From Pseudofabraea citricarpa (Eukaryota > Ascomycota > Leotiomycetes > Helotiales > Dermateaceae), in assembly GCA_029641185.1 (NCBI GenBank), contig JAPWGK010000004.1, positions 868,001 through 932,000 on the forward strand: a stretch of 64,000 nt of DNA, in the 5' to 3' direction. Positions 22,855-34,248 of this stretch are shown in pieces. The notes beneath the pieces were generated by a model. It saw only the letters and a list, made by a program, of their open reading frames with translations. It ran no database searches and was not told the DNA's origin. Position 1 is the stretch's first letter, and each line of letters opens with the position of its first letter. A program made the translations under genes and the position numbers.

Positions 22855-23398
22855 ATGGCCTCGCTTCAATATTATTCTTACGAGGGAGTGGGTGTTCGAA
22901 ATAGAGAGAACTTTCGGTATAGCCAGGCTGTTCGCGTTGGGGACCGTATTGAGTGTGCCGGACAAGGTATGTAATTATCTCTTATCATTTCTATTCATCG
23001 TGGTGATGAAACCTGTTGGTATTTTTCAGCCGGAAAACCAATTGAATCGATTGCTAACATAATGTTTCATAAATCTAGGTGGATGGGAACCTAGTACTGG
23101 AGTATTCTACAAAGAAATCAACCAGCAAATTGATCAAGCATTTGCAAATGTCGACCTCAATTTGAAGGACGCAGGAGGCAAAGGATGGTCGCAAGTCTTC
23201 AGAGTCAATTCATACCATGTTCCTATCAACGACGAAGCACTTGCAGCAATGACAAGAAATTTCAAGAAATGGATGCCGGATCACTGTCCTATTTGGACCT
23301 GTGTGGGTGTCACTCGGCTGGGCGAAGACGATATGCGGGTTGAGATTGAAGTGGCGGCTTTCGACCCTGAAGGCACAGATGTAGTGAAAGGAAAGTGA
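22855..23398 (+). CDS. RidA/YjgF/YER057c/UK114 family protein
   Basis: Two exons, 22855-22966 and 23079-23398, giving 143 residues. The C-terminal signature TRLGEDDMRVEIEVAAF matches the RidA consensus, including the Arg (TRL) that contacts the substrate carboxylate, and SQAVRVGDRIECAGQGG matches the N-terminal strand with the conserved Gly. RidA proteins hydrolyse reactive imine/enamine intermediates released by PLP enzymes; many divergent members act in other pathways. Its position divergent to a Zn2Cys6 factor suggests a pathway-specific member rather than the housekeeping one. Confidence 0.9.
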
Positions 23399-23908
23399 TT
23401 TGTAAAATGCTTAGATTATAGCTTGAAAAATATGTTTCTACTAAACTTCATTTTTACGCTTCTCTTAATCCTTTAAGATAAAGAATAGACGGCTCAGAGA
23501 ACTATAGAAAAGAACAATGCGGTGTGAATAACAGAGGGAGACCCGAAAATTTGTTCGGTCGATCATTTGTCACCGATGTCTCGATCACCAATGTCTCGAA
23601 TGCTTCCCCCCCCTCCACCCCACCCCACCCAATTTTTCTAGACACTGAAATGCATAAACAAAGCCGCATGTGACAATGAGTTCTTATCTCCTAGATCTTT
23701 AAATACGGCTTTTCCACAAGCCCAGAGGTAGACCAGATGGTAGCGATGTTTCTGGAAGTGGGGAGGGCTTTTGTAGCTATGAAGCGACACCAAGCACATG
23801 GGCATCCGAGAGAATCACCAGGATGCCGCATAGAAAACTCTCCCGAGCCCCAAGCCATACTTATTAATTACCAAGATATATACTACCCGCAGAATTAAAG
23901 TTTGAAGC
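23399..23908. other. Intergenic region with C-rich tract and short direct repeat
   Basis: Convergent gap. At 23604-23631 lies a run of C with single A or T interruptions. Just before it (about 23570-23599) are two 15-bp direct copies of tcacc[g/a]atgtctcga. No gene is seen. Confidence 0.6.
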
Positions 23909-25990
23909 TTACGCAGGTCCTGATGTTGCGCTCTGACCCGACGGCTTGAACGCAGACGCTACCTGAGCTGCAGACAATCCTAAGCCTAGCAATGCCAGAA
24001 TGAGAGCAATGATGCTAAATATAACGAGGGCCCATATGGTGTAGAATCGATTCAGATCTCGGCGATCCCACCATAGAGTCCATAAGTTATATGGTTGCAG
24101 CATTCTAGTATGCTCTTGGAGAGTAGCGAGTCGGGTACCAAAGGAGGGAAAGTCTTGCTGTGGCGAGTACAGAGTCCTGGCACCCGGAATGTCAAGATCG
24201 TCGTACATTGGTACCTCATCGGCATCACTGCAGCAGAGTTTTTGCAGCAAGGGGTCTCTTGTCGTAGCTTCCTTGAGGCGTGCTTTGCTTGACCAGATAC
24301 CCCAGCATCTCTGAAAAAACCATCCCCCAGCTTCCTTCCGTAATAGGCGACGGCAAAGTTTCCACGAGTGTTTATCCTGACCAAACAACAATCGATAGGT
24401 CATGAGCATTTCTTTAAAAAAAATCAGTAGCCGTTGGTGGTGTTTGGGACACGTTCCGGTAATCATCCAGAAACCTTGGCATATATGAGTGGATAATTTC
24501 AACTGGTAGATTTCAAGCTTACTGGTCGAAATATATATATCCTTCTTGCCCAAAAGAGAGTATTGCATAATAAGAGGGATATTGGAAGACCATCAAGGTT
24601 TTGTCTCTCTTGTTGAATTCAAGATGTTGGCACAGTGAATCTACCCAGCAGATTTTGATACCACCCAAGCGATACAAGTGGTAAAAGTTGAGCTCGGAAG
24701 GAACAATTGTTTGAATCTCTGGTTTTAGGGGCTCCTGTACTTGAAGGCAAGTAGTGCCACGAGGATGTCCAAATTTGGAGATGACATCTATAAAGAATCC
24801 AGCACCTGCGAGCGGCTGTTCGTAACTGTGCCAAGTTGCTGTTGGATGGATGCGATTGAGATCTTTCCTAGCCGCATCAATTGACAATAGGCCGGCTTTG
24901 GGAGGGAGGAGGGGTTTAAATAACAAAGTAGCAATACCCAGACATGCAAAAACAAAATGGCGGAGCTCATCCGTTGGTTCTTCCCTTGGAAATAGAAGGC
25001 CTTCGTCTCCTAGCAAGTCAACTATAATAGTGTCGATACTGGCGTGTTTTGTTTTGCCAAGACATTCGAAAATCCGACATAGTATTCTGTGAAAATCTGC
25101 TAGATTGAGATCTCGAACGAGATTTCCATCAGTATCGCTTTTCTCCAGTCCCAGACTCTTCAGCTGCTGAGGCAACTTGGTGAACTGAATCTGGACATAA
25201 TCTGTGAACCAAGCGTGATAGTCGTGACCGCCAGAATTTGCACGGCCAGCATCGTCGGCGTTCATGTAAATCGCTTTTAGAAGGGCTGGTACCGGATCGT
25301 GAGTACCGTGGACTAACATCTCGTCAGTATCTGCAGGTACGAAGTCTGTTAGGGAATCCAATCCTGTCATGCCTTCGGCCATTAAGTATCCTGCTTCATT
25401 TTCGATATCTCTCATACTACAATCTATGAAAGGTCTGTTGGGCCTTTGAGCTCGAGCGGCCATTTCAAACATGAGTTCAGCAAAGTAATAGGTGCAGCAA
25501 AGTAACAGCCTACAGGTGCAGCCAACAAGGTTTCTATATCGGGCACATCGCCCTTGAGCGGCTCAGCCTCGCCAGCCTCCCCCATTATGTTGAGGGTCTC
25601 AGTTGGCAGGTGCCATTTCGTTAGCCACTGTAAGAAGGCCTGAAGAGGTTGTGTAAATTGGTTTTCTGGGCGTTTGAAGAGATAACAACTCCTGTAGTGG
25701 AGGTAATAGCTTAAATACAGGTAGTGGCACCAGCGCGCCTTCCCATCCGTTACACCACCGAGCTGCAAAAGTGAGTATGCACCTCAGCCACTTGTATGCG
25801 GAGTCAATAAATTGAAACATCGCCACCACGTTATCAACCGGGAAAATATGCCCGCCACTGCAGTAGGAGTCAAGGCTATATCCCTGCTCGAGAAACTGAG
25901 CGCTAAATCTCGAATTTTCAAAGAAATGTGCATATGTGTTCACGAGAGGAGAATACGATTCAACCTATTGTGAATAGGTGTAGTAAGTAT
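23909..25990 (-). pseudogene. Decayed gene for a fungal protein with a C-terminal membrane anchor
   Basis: One protein-like sequence is spread over three reading frames, with no splice signals able to join them. Segments: about 25960-25735 (SLDSYCSGGHIFPV), 25755-25520 (KARWCHYLYLSYYLHYRSCYLFKRPENQF), 25520-24525 (AARAQRPNRPFID, NEAGYLMAEGMTGLDSL) and 24460-23909. Breaks: an extra G near 25738-25743; a 17-bp duplication near 25485-25520 (ttactttgctg occurs twice); and a run of eight T on the minus strand (24416-24423) where seven would keep the frame through EMLMTYRLLFGQDKHSW. A GT-AG intron before that run (24526 to about 24475) fits. The C-terminus has LWTLWWDRRDLNRFY, one strong membrane helix (about 24040-23960) and a short tail. 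The family is a common Pezizomycotina hypothetical. The 5' end is uncertain and abuts the amidase stop. Assembly error is the alternative. Confidence 0.65.
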
Positions 25991-26040
25991 ACAACGAGTT
26001 CCCATAAGAACAAATCAGAGCTAGCCTCGCCGCTCGGAAT

Positions 26041-27975
26041 TCACAGTTCTGAGTGTGTATAGAACATGGTGACTGGAGAGAGCAGAGGGGGTGGTTTAAC
26101 TGCATCGGGTACGGATGCTTCCCAAGCGCTCATGAACTGGAAAAGTTTGCCTTCCTCCCCATTGCGTGCCATGATTTCGACACCAAATGGTCTGCCGTTG
26201 AAGTCTGCGAAGCCGAGAGGAGCTGCCGCAATGGGATATCCCGCGGCCATGGAAACCGAGGTCAAAACAGATTCCCCCGAAGCCACAATGAAATCTGCAT
26301 CAGTAGCTAATAAGCAATTCTCAATATTCTCCCGCCACTTGGCAATGAGTAACTTCCGACCTTCCTCGAACTCTTCACTTGTCATTTTGCTAGCAACTCC
26401 AGCTTCAAGATTCAATTGATTGAAATCCCCTGAATATTGGCTATCAGTAACATAGTATATTTAAGAATCTTGGTGATTTACCTGGAAGTTCTTCAGCGTC
26501 ATGATCTTTGTTGAATTGTATGAAATCCTCAAGAGTTCGAACCGGTAAGTTGATGAAGTTTGCAAAGAATTTCTCAAGAGTCAACCGAGTTTCGTAGGCT
26601 GTAGGTTTCTGTTAACAAGTTCTGTTAAGAGTGGGCAATGACTTACTGATGATTGGTCCCATCTCAGGTGCTCCGTGATTTTTGGTAAGGTCATCGATGG
26701 TGAGTAAAGGTGCATCGTATGTAACCTTTGCTCCTAGAGAAACAGCTTTTTCAAGAGCTTGTTCCATTTCTTGTCTCTGGTGTCTTGATTAGTGATGATA
26801 CATCGGGAAGACGAAGTGCCTGCACATACGCTTTGTTTGTCGAAATTAGGGTTAACTTCGGAGACACTATCTGGATAATGCCAGATGACAGGGTCGACTA
26901 CTGCAATCTTGATACCTTCCCAGGACCCTTTCAGGAAGGAGTCAAAGTTGGTACCAGGTAGAATGACAGATGTCAGGTCGGCGAGATCTTTTGGTGTTCG
27001 TGCCAGGCCACCTACACTGGAAAACATGCTGCCTTCTGCTTGACTACCCCGCAGATCTGTTGTATTCACGGTTGGCTTCAGGCCATAGAGAGCAGCACGC
27101 AATGTAGGTTGCACTATTGATCCATCGAGTTCAGTCCCAATAGACCAGGGCGCAAACCCGGCAGCAACACCAACCGCACTGCCAGAAGAGGAGCCTGCCG
27201 GAGTCTATAATAGAAAGAACGTTATCAGCCTTAATTGTTCGCGAGTTAAAATATCAACAATAAAGATGGCAGGAAAGACTTTAATAAAGCCGGGACGAAC
27301 CGTATGTCCAAGCCACTTCAACGTCGGATCCACTCCTCCTGCGATATATGGTGACTGCGTCTGTGCAAGTGTCAGCCACTTGAACCTCATTTATTTGCAA
27401 TACTAACTTGACCACCGACAGGCGACCAGCCTCCAGTTATGTTATAGCCTTTTATGTTTCCCAATTCCTTAATGTGAATTAATACAGCCCAGGAAGAAGA
27501 GCTTTGAGGTACAAACCGACAGATTAGCCGTGGCAATGATGATGGACCCTGCTTTCTTCAGAAGGAGGGGGATTGCGGCATCATCCTTGGTTTCGTACCC
27601 TACGCAAGCCACTGTTCCTCCCGTTGTCGGTAAGGCAAATGAAGGAGTGCAGAATTGATCCTATGATAATTAGCAGAGAACGGTCAACCGCAGATGTTTT
27701 CCAACCTTCAAAAGGAGAGGGATGCCGTGAAGTCTCGATCGAGGTCCAGATTTGGCCCTCTCGAGATCAAGCTCTCGAGCTTGGTTGATCAGAAAGCTCT
27801 CTGGTGCTGTTGAAATGACAGCGTTGAGTTTCATTCCAGCATGATTGTGAAGGGCTATCTGCGATAGATACGTCTTCACAAGCTCGACACTGGTAACGTT
27901 GCCAGAATCGAGGAGGGCCCGCAGGTCCGCAGCCGTTGCTCTCAAGACATCCAAGGTCCGGCGAGCGGAAGCCAT
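26041..27975 (-). CDS. Amidase-signature family hydrolase
   Basis: Eight exons: 27975-27706, 27660-27517, 27467-27408, 27360-27301, 27204-26830, 26776-26647, 26598-26482 and 26429-26041, giving 514 residues. The Ser-cisSer-Lys triad is visible: Lys in IPLLLKD (about residue 90), cis-Ser in TPAGSSSGSA, and nucleophile Ser in GTELDGSI. GLKPT and GLARTPKDL follow as in other members. The chemistry is hydrolysis of a carboxamide; the substrate is unknown. No signal peptide, so probably cytosolic. It is intact although the genes on both sides are broken. A 66-bp gap separates its stop from the decayed gene downstream. Confidence 0.9.
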
Positions 27976-28463
27976 TGTGAAGATAAGGATGATTGTGGAG
28001 AGGACGAAAGTTCTTCTATTGGAGAAGGAAGGCAGTCATTCGGATTTAATGAGCAGGCACCTACGTACAGGGAAGAAACATGGAACGTATAACACCGTTG
28101 CTGTTGCTGGCGGGTTTTGGTTCCTACTTGGTGATTGCAGCTGTGCTTCGCGAGGGGTGTATGTAGATGCCCGCCGCTATACCTACGTCGGCGCCCTCGC
28201 TGTTGGTTCCCCTCTTCTCCTCTTCCCTGTTCCCCTTCTTCCCGTCAGCCTCAGCCTACGTTATAACCCCACGCTTACCGGGCAACTATACATTCACAGA
28301 AAAAGCGCTTTGGCACGTCAAGTAGGTGGATACACTGGACTCGATGCTCCATCAATCGAAGGAAAAAGAGGGGTCTAGCGCCGTTCTTTAAGAAGCCTAC
28401 ATTTTTGAGTCTGAGCTGAAGACGACATGCTTGGTATCGTGAGCATTGATACTATCGAAAGCC
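27976..28463. promoter_or_regulatory. Upstream region of the amidase
   Basis: Normal-composition DNA with pyrimidine-rich stretches (about 28195-28250). The long open frame across it on the plus strand has no protein-like character. It presumably contains the amidase promoter and the former promoter of the broken genes to the right. Confidence 0.4.
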
Positions 28464-28733
28464 ATGATGGAAGTTCATTCAACCCTGAACTTTCTTCAGG
28501 ACCTTCCTCTGTACAAAACTGAACGCCCTTATGCTTTTACATGCGGTGGCGGAGTGACAATCGACGAGTCATACCTAACCCTAAGCACAGTGAAGACTCA
28601 TGATTTACCTACTATACTCCGCGATATACGGGACGCACAAGACTACAGCCTTTCTATATCAGGCTTCGAACTCCATTGGAGCTATGGAACTATCATATAT
28701 TTGTTCCAGAATGGCGGGAGCTTTCCTTCGTAG
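28464..28733 (+). pseudogene. Fragment of a CmcJ/AsaB-like (GA4 desaturase-type) oxygenase gene
   Basis: About 75 codons resemble the N-terminus of the fungal CmcJ/NvfI/AsaB family, 2-oxoglutarate-Fe(II)-type oxygenases of secondary metabolism: VHSTLNFLQDLPLYKTERPY, then a DIRD motif and SLSISGFELH. After this the similarity stops, the frame ends at 28733, and no metal-binding H-x-D region follows. The next recognisable sequence (28711 on, other frame) belongs to an MFS transporter. This looks like a deletion junction. Family assignment rests on pattern recognition only. Confidence 0.5.
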
Positions 28734-30426
28734 CAGTCTCGCTGGTCACTTCATCTGGTGGCTTTGCAAACCTCAAGGCTTACTTACCCCGAAGAAAATA
28801 AATACTTCGAGATGGGAAAACAACCTTTGAATATAAGCGTGTCAAAAGACAGATGAAGATCAATCATCAACTGGAGTTTCTACTCCAAGGACGACCAAAG
28901 GTATCAAAAAAGCAGTTACAGCAGATCTGGGTTCTAGGAAAGTAGATAGACGACACTTCACTACGAGCGAGGATGGCACAATCTTAGTAGACTGGTACTC
29001 ATCAGATGATAAGGAGAACCCACAGAATTGGTCCGTGAAGCGCAAGGCATTCGTTTTTCATTGCGTAGCGTCTTATTCTTTTGTGGTTTACATGGGCGCG
29101 CCGATATACACTCCGAGTGTAGAGGATTTCAAAGAGGAGTTCGGTGTCAGCGCGGCATATACATCTTTAGGGCTTGCACTCTATGTGTATGTAATTATCT
29201 GAACCCCTGGGATTTAAGTCAATTTTGCTGATAATATGTTGCGGACTCGGGTATGGTTTTGGCCCCCTGGTTTTCGCTCCTCTAAGCGAAATCCCATCCA
29301 TCGGTGTCCAACTACGTTCTTCGCTTTCATCCTGATCTCCATTGGAGCAGCTTACACCAAATCAGCTTCGAGTTTCATGGTTCTAAAATTCTTTCAAGGA
29401 TTCTTTGGCAGCCCTGCTCTAGCTACTGGTGGCGCATCCATCGCCGATGTATACTCTCCAGTCGTTCTACCACATGCTATGACCAGCTGGGTTCTAGCGT
29501 GCTATTCAGCACCAGCTCTTGCACCACTTATAGCTGGATTTGCCGTCCCCGTACTGGGCTGGCGGTTTTCTATGTGGGAGCTTTGTATTGCTTCAGCACC
29601 GGTCATGATACTGTTATGCTTCCTTCCAGAAACCATGTCAGCCACTATTCTCCTGGGGCGAGCTCGTCGCTTACGGAAAGCAACGGAGAACCCTAAGTTC
29701 AAAGATGCTTCAGAGATCGCGATGCATGGATTTTCTTTCAAACAAGTCGTTTACGAATCACTGCTCATACCAATGAAGATTACTTTTTTGGATCCGGCGA
29801 TGTTATTCACCAATATTTATCTGTCTTTCATCTACGGAATTTATTACTCCTTTTTCGAAGTTTTCCCAGTCGTATTCTCAGGCATATATGGATTCAATCT
29901 GGGAGAGACGGGAATTGCTTTTCTGGCCATCATTATCGGGGCAGTGTTGGCATTCCTCATCTATAATATTTACATTCACAGAGTCCATGTGCCTATGGCA
30001 CGAGCCGGTCAGACCAGTGAGCCGGAAGACTTACTCATTCCTGCTCTTTACTCGTGTTTTCTACCACCTGTCGGCCTCTTCCTCTTTGGGTGGGCCGCAA
30101 ACGAAAACGTCCACTGGATTGTACCGACGATTGGTATCGTTATATTTCCTGCTGGTGTGTTCATCGTAATGCAATGCGTTTTCGTCTATGTCCCTGCTGT
30201 CTATCCACAGTATGCAGCTAGCATATTCGCAGCACAGGACATCACACGATGTGTTTTTGCATGCGGGGCGGTGATTATTGCCAGGCCATTGTTTATTGGA
30301 CTTGGAATCGGTGGTGGTTGTAGCTTTTTAGCAGGGCTGATGGTTCTCTGCATCGGGGGCATGCATCTATTGTATCGATTTGGAGGAGCGTTGAAAAGAC
30401 GTTCAACCTTCATCTCTAAATGGTAG
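28711..30426 (+). pseudogene. Decayed MFS drug:H+ antiporter (DHA1-like)
   Basis: MFS sequence from MAGAFLRSS through LTYPEENKYFEM, ENPQNWSVKRKAF, the first membrane helix, GYGFGPLVFAPLSEIPSIG, QGFFGSPALATGGA, and a long clean C-terminal half ending ISKW at 30426. It cannot be read in one frame. Shifts occur near 28765-28775, near 28850, and near 29300-29312 between SEIPSIG and TTFFAF. The intron beginning GTATGT at about 29187 has no usable AG before GLGYGFGP: the expected acceptor reads GTTGCGG. The family exports toxic compounds or antibiotics through the plasma membrane. The 3' 1.1 kb (29320-30426) remains open, so loss of function may be recent. Confidence 0.75.
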
Positions 30427-30656
30427 GAATTTTGCATATAATATGATAAAATCTTACACCAAAAACCGAGTTTCACTTTTCAACTTTTTTCTTTCTTTCT
30501 AATTTTTCGCATGATATGTACAGTGGAATTCTCGCCCCTATAAACAAAGATCGCCATGTCTCATCAAACCTCCTTTTGAAACGCCAATACATGCAACTCT
30601 CCAGCAAAACTCCGTATAAGTACCTCGGAACCAATTCTTAGAAGTCCTTGCATCTA
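30427..30656. other. Short convergent intergenic region
   Basis: 3' ends of the MFS relic and of the reductase gene. T-rich stretch at 30475-30510. Nothing else seen. Confidence 0.5.
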
Positions 30657-31944
30657 TTAGGCGAGTGCAACAACAACTTTCATCCCATTCATATCGCCCT
30701 TCTTCAATCTCTCCAATCCACTCTCCACAACATCCAATCCACCTTTCATGACCTCGATCTTTGGTAGTCTGATTTTGCCTTGCTCAATTAAAGTATTGAG
30801 CTCCAGGGCCCACTTTCCGCTTGCCTCGTCTAGAACAAAACGCTTCATCTCTACCGTGTGTACTTTAATATGATCTCCGACAGTCTGGTCCTTCATCATA
30901 GCTAGAGGCGCGAAGTGTACAGGTAATGATTTCGATACCACTGAGATTGCTGCGGCTGCGGTCGTGTTGCCAACCAAATCAATAACTCGGGTAATTTTAT
31001 CACCTCCAATAGCTTTGACTTCTTCCAAGATCTGCTCGACTGTCTTTCCATCTCTCGTCACTACCTCGGCTCCCAGCTCACTTGTCAAGCCGCGCGTTTT
31101 TTCCGAGCATACAGCGATCACTTTAAGCCCACCAAGTCGAGCGATTTGCATTGCAAATTGGCCAGTCACGGCTGATCCACCCCACACCAAGAGATATTCT
31201 TCCGAGGCTCGGGTAGAAGATGTGAGGGGCGTATCGAGCCACTGCCAGAGTGTCATTGCTGCAGTGAGGGCGGCAACACCGAGACAAGCTGCCTCTTCGA
31301 AAGAGACATTGGATGGCATAGGCGAAACAGTGTGTGCTGGTACTGTGACAAGTTCTTGAAAACATCCTGCTCGACTATCGCGGTAGTATGTGCCTGTTCT
31401 TGTCAATATCTCCCTTCGAAACTCCAGAATCAATTCAGGTATATGGTAGCTTACTTGTCCATACCCGATCTCCCACTTTGCAACCTGTCACCTCACTCCC
31501 AACCTGCTCAACAATACCAGCCATCTCACGACCAGTAACCCATGGGAATGCCGGCAAACAGAAGTTGTAATCGACAGATTTCCAGTCGATTGGGTTGAGT
31601 CCGACAGCATAGTTCCTGATCACGACTTCTTTTTCGTGTGCCAATTCTGGTGCCGGGTGATCGTCCACTAATGTATATTTTCCCTTTGAGGAGACCGTAA
31701 GAGCGCGCTGTGTGAGTTTTGGTCGAGCTGCCGCTACTTCAGTTGCTGCGGATATTGTTGATGAAGACGAAGAAGACGAAATGTATGCTTTAGTTTTTCC
31801 ATCTGTATCCTCACTATCTGGTAGTTGTGAGACTGTCTGCTTTTCTGAAGGTGAAACTCCATCGAGATATGTCGTGGACAAAGCCAATTGTTTCTGCTTG
31901 CGGCGTGCAAGGAGTTGTGGGATTCCGCAAAAGAGGGCAGACAT
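30657..31944 (-). CDS. Medium-chain dehydrogenase/reductase (ToxD/trans-enoyl-reductase-like)
   Basis: Two exons, 31944-31455 and 31393-30657, giving 408 residues. Residues 1-80 are a low-complexity Ser-rich extension absent from typical members, possibly a targeting or regulatory sequence. The catalytic fold starts near residue 82: the GroES-like part has NYAVGLNPIDWKSVDY, GREMAGIVEQVGSEV and KVGDRVW. The NADPH-binding Rossmann part has VWGGSAVTGQFAMQIARLGG. The Cys/His ligands of zinc alcohol dehydrogenases are missing, so it is probably a zinc-independent NADPH reductase like the ToxD/LovC-type enoyl reductases and quinone oxidoreductases. No polyketide synthase is in the window, so a biosynthetic role is unsupported. 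Confidence 0.85.
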
Positions 31945-34148
31945 TTCAAGAAATGAAGGTGAAAAGTATTAACAAGCAGTGGAGGGTATCGGATGATTTC
32001 TAAAAGTGAGTGCTTCTAAAGAAATATATAAATGGAATCGGTAACGTCTGCCGTCGAAATGCGAAAGATGGGAAGGGAAAGAAACGTCTTAGAAAAATGG
32101 CAAGCCACGAAACCTACAGATCGAGCCCCACGGCCAAATCAGAATTATGTCATCAGCAAGCAAGAGTTCACCGATCGTTATCGTAAAGGCTTTCCTACCA
32201 GAACTATGTTCTACAATTGCGATTTTTGCTGGTGATGGCGCCTTCGGAGATGCGATGTCGATAAGCCCTATCGACGGCTCGTTATCCCGATCAATGATTT
32301 CTCGCGCGGCGCAACATAATTTCGTACTGTACTGAGAACTGGACCGGGATCTACTTTGGAGCCTGTGGGAGAAAGTTCCATCTTGTAGGAACTTCTCCAT
32401 ATGCGCAAAAGTCGGTAAGTTGCATTTGGTTAGAATTCATTGGTGGGTTGAAGAGACAGTGGATGTCCCTTATATCAGTATCTTACATTTATGAATCAAT
32501 AGTATGCATGTTATATATAGTGAACAAATATGTATTTTATATCTTATGTAAACTAACGTTATATATATATTACGTATATATACATCGAACATGCTAACTA
32601 AGTATATACTACGCATTTGCCTATTATAAAACAAGCTCACATGCAATGCATATACTATAAACAAATACTGTATATATGTTTACACGAGTTCCAATCTTTC
32701 GCTACTGCACCAAATACTCCAGGATCGGAACTATTTCCCACAGTTTCCGACCTACAACCCCGAACTTGACCAACAGACTTGTGGGTCGGGAGACTGGTGC
32801 CGTCGGCTACGCAATGTACGCATTCGACAAGCCGACCAGCAGGGCGTCGGCCAAGTCAGGTGCGGTCGCTTGTGATTGACGGGTGGTGAGCAAGTGGCGA
32901 GGAAGTGGCGAGGAAGTTGCGAAAACTTGATCATTGTTGCATGTCTGAATCCCGATCGGCTACTTCTCGGGATGATGGACCAGATGATGTGTTGGAATGG
33001 AATCTCAGCTGACGAAGGCTAAGGAATGATGAAATCTGCGAAGCAGAGCACTTTAATTTTACAGCTGAGTTTGGTTGTGGATCCTTTCAGCGCCCAAAGT
33101 CTTACAAATTACATGTGCAATGCCCATTGTCTCGGCTTCTTTGAGTCGCGTGCTGCACAAAGAGTTGCACTTTCAACTATTGCAGTGATTGATTGGGCCG
33201 ACTTTCGATTTTTAGAGGAGATTTTCTCATAAGCAGGTCTTTAATTCACTACAGTTTATCTCATTCTCGAGACTTTGCACATTCAACTGCAGCTTTATAC
33301 CCACGGCAAATTTGGTCGAGAAAGCTAGAAGTGTATTTTTAGTTGCAACTGAACTATAGACTTCTTTCTTTACAAAACTTGACAGTTTGCAAAAAGGTGA
33401 TAGTCCCTATATAGTAGTTCAAATTAGCTCAATTCAATTTGAAGTTACATATGCTCAGTTTCACAAAAGTGGGCAAGACGCGTTTTTAGAGCATCAAATG
33501 ACCTGCAATATTTTCACTACTTTACGACGTCTTATACCCTTTTTAATTTTTTCTTTTTGTTTTGATCTAGTCACTGCAACCTTCAGGAAGATTATAATAA
33601 CATCATATAATTAGACAGGAAGTTTAATTGTCGGATAATAGCCTGGTCGCTTGAAATTTCGTCATCGTAACTTTAAGATCATGAACCCCATTCTAATAGT
33701 AAACGGTTTATATGATAGGATGGATTTTGAAATATTTCATACGGTTGAGAGCAAATAATTAACTAGAGGTTGAGAACAGCTAATACAAAGATGTAATGTT
33801 AAACTTCGGTTCAGGTTAGCAATTAAAGCTATAAAAAGAGGTCGGTTAAACCTCGACTTCCTTTTAACCTGAGAGGGTGTGATTCAACAAAAGTTTCTTA
33901 AGCTATAGGATACTTTTCATATCCTTGGAAGCGTGTCCTCGAATGTCTTCTAAAGACTTTCTTTAAAAAAGAAGAATTCAGGGAATATTTACTCTTATCA
34001 CGTGTGTATGTCGCTTGTGAAAGTTATCCAGCCCCACTTCGATGCATCCACAAACCACACAAAAGATAAGCAAAATAAACTTCTTATCAATCCCGAATCT
34101 TGAATGAAAACCTGCAAAACAGATTCAAAAAAGAAAATTCTCTCATGA
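31945..34148. other. Gene-poor region between the reductase and a tRNA
   Basis: About 2.2 kb with no supported protein gene. 32500-32670 is TA-rich (runs of tatata and tacgta). The open frame 32400-32089 on the minus strand has ordinary composition but no recognisable motif, and I do not call it. 33240-34000 is AT-rich without repeats. Confidence 0.5.
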
Positions 34149-34248
34149 GGTCGTACCCGGGCTCGAACCGGGGACTCGGGAAATCCTTGTTAAGGAATGA
34201 TCTTGATATTATCAAAATCCCACGTGCTAACCGCTACACTATACAACC
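34149..34248 (-). tRNA. tRNA-Gln (anticodon TTG) with a 28-nt intron
   Basis: On the minus strand the acceptor arm GGTTGTA pairs with TACGACC. The D arm is GTGT/GCAC, the anticodon stem is TGGGA/TCCCG with loop TT-TTG-A, and the T arm is CCCGG-TTCGAGC-CCGGG. The 100-nt gene is 28 nt longer than the mature form because of an intron directly after position 37, the canonical nuclear place. The anticodon TTG reads CAA glutamine codons. Confidence 0.9.

Noticed and set aside
27899..28378. 159-codon plus-strand frame upstream of the amidase
   Set aside because: Low-complexity composition, overlaps the amidase first exon on the other strand, no recognisable domain.
19980..31944. A classical polyketide, peptide or terpene biosynthetic cluster
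   Set aside because: No synthase, synthetase or cyclase is present anywhere in the window.
32089..32400. Minus-strand 103-codon frame as a gene
   Set aside because: It starts with ATG and has ordinary composition, but no motif, splice partner or context supports it; left uncalled.
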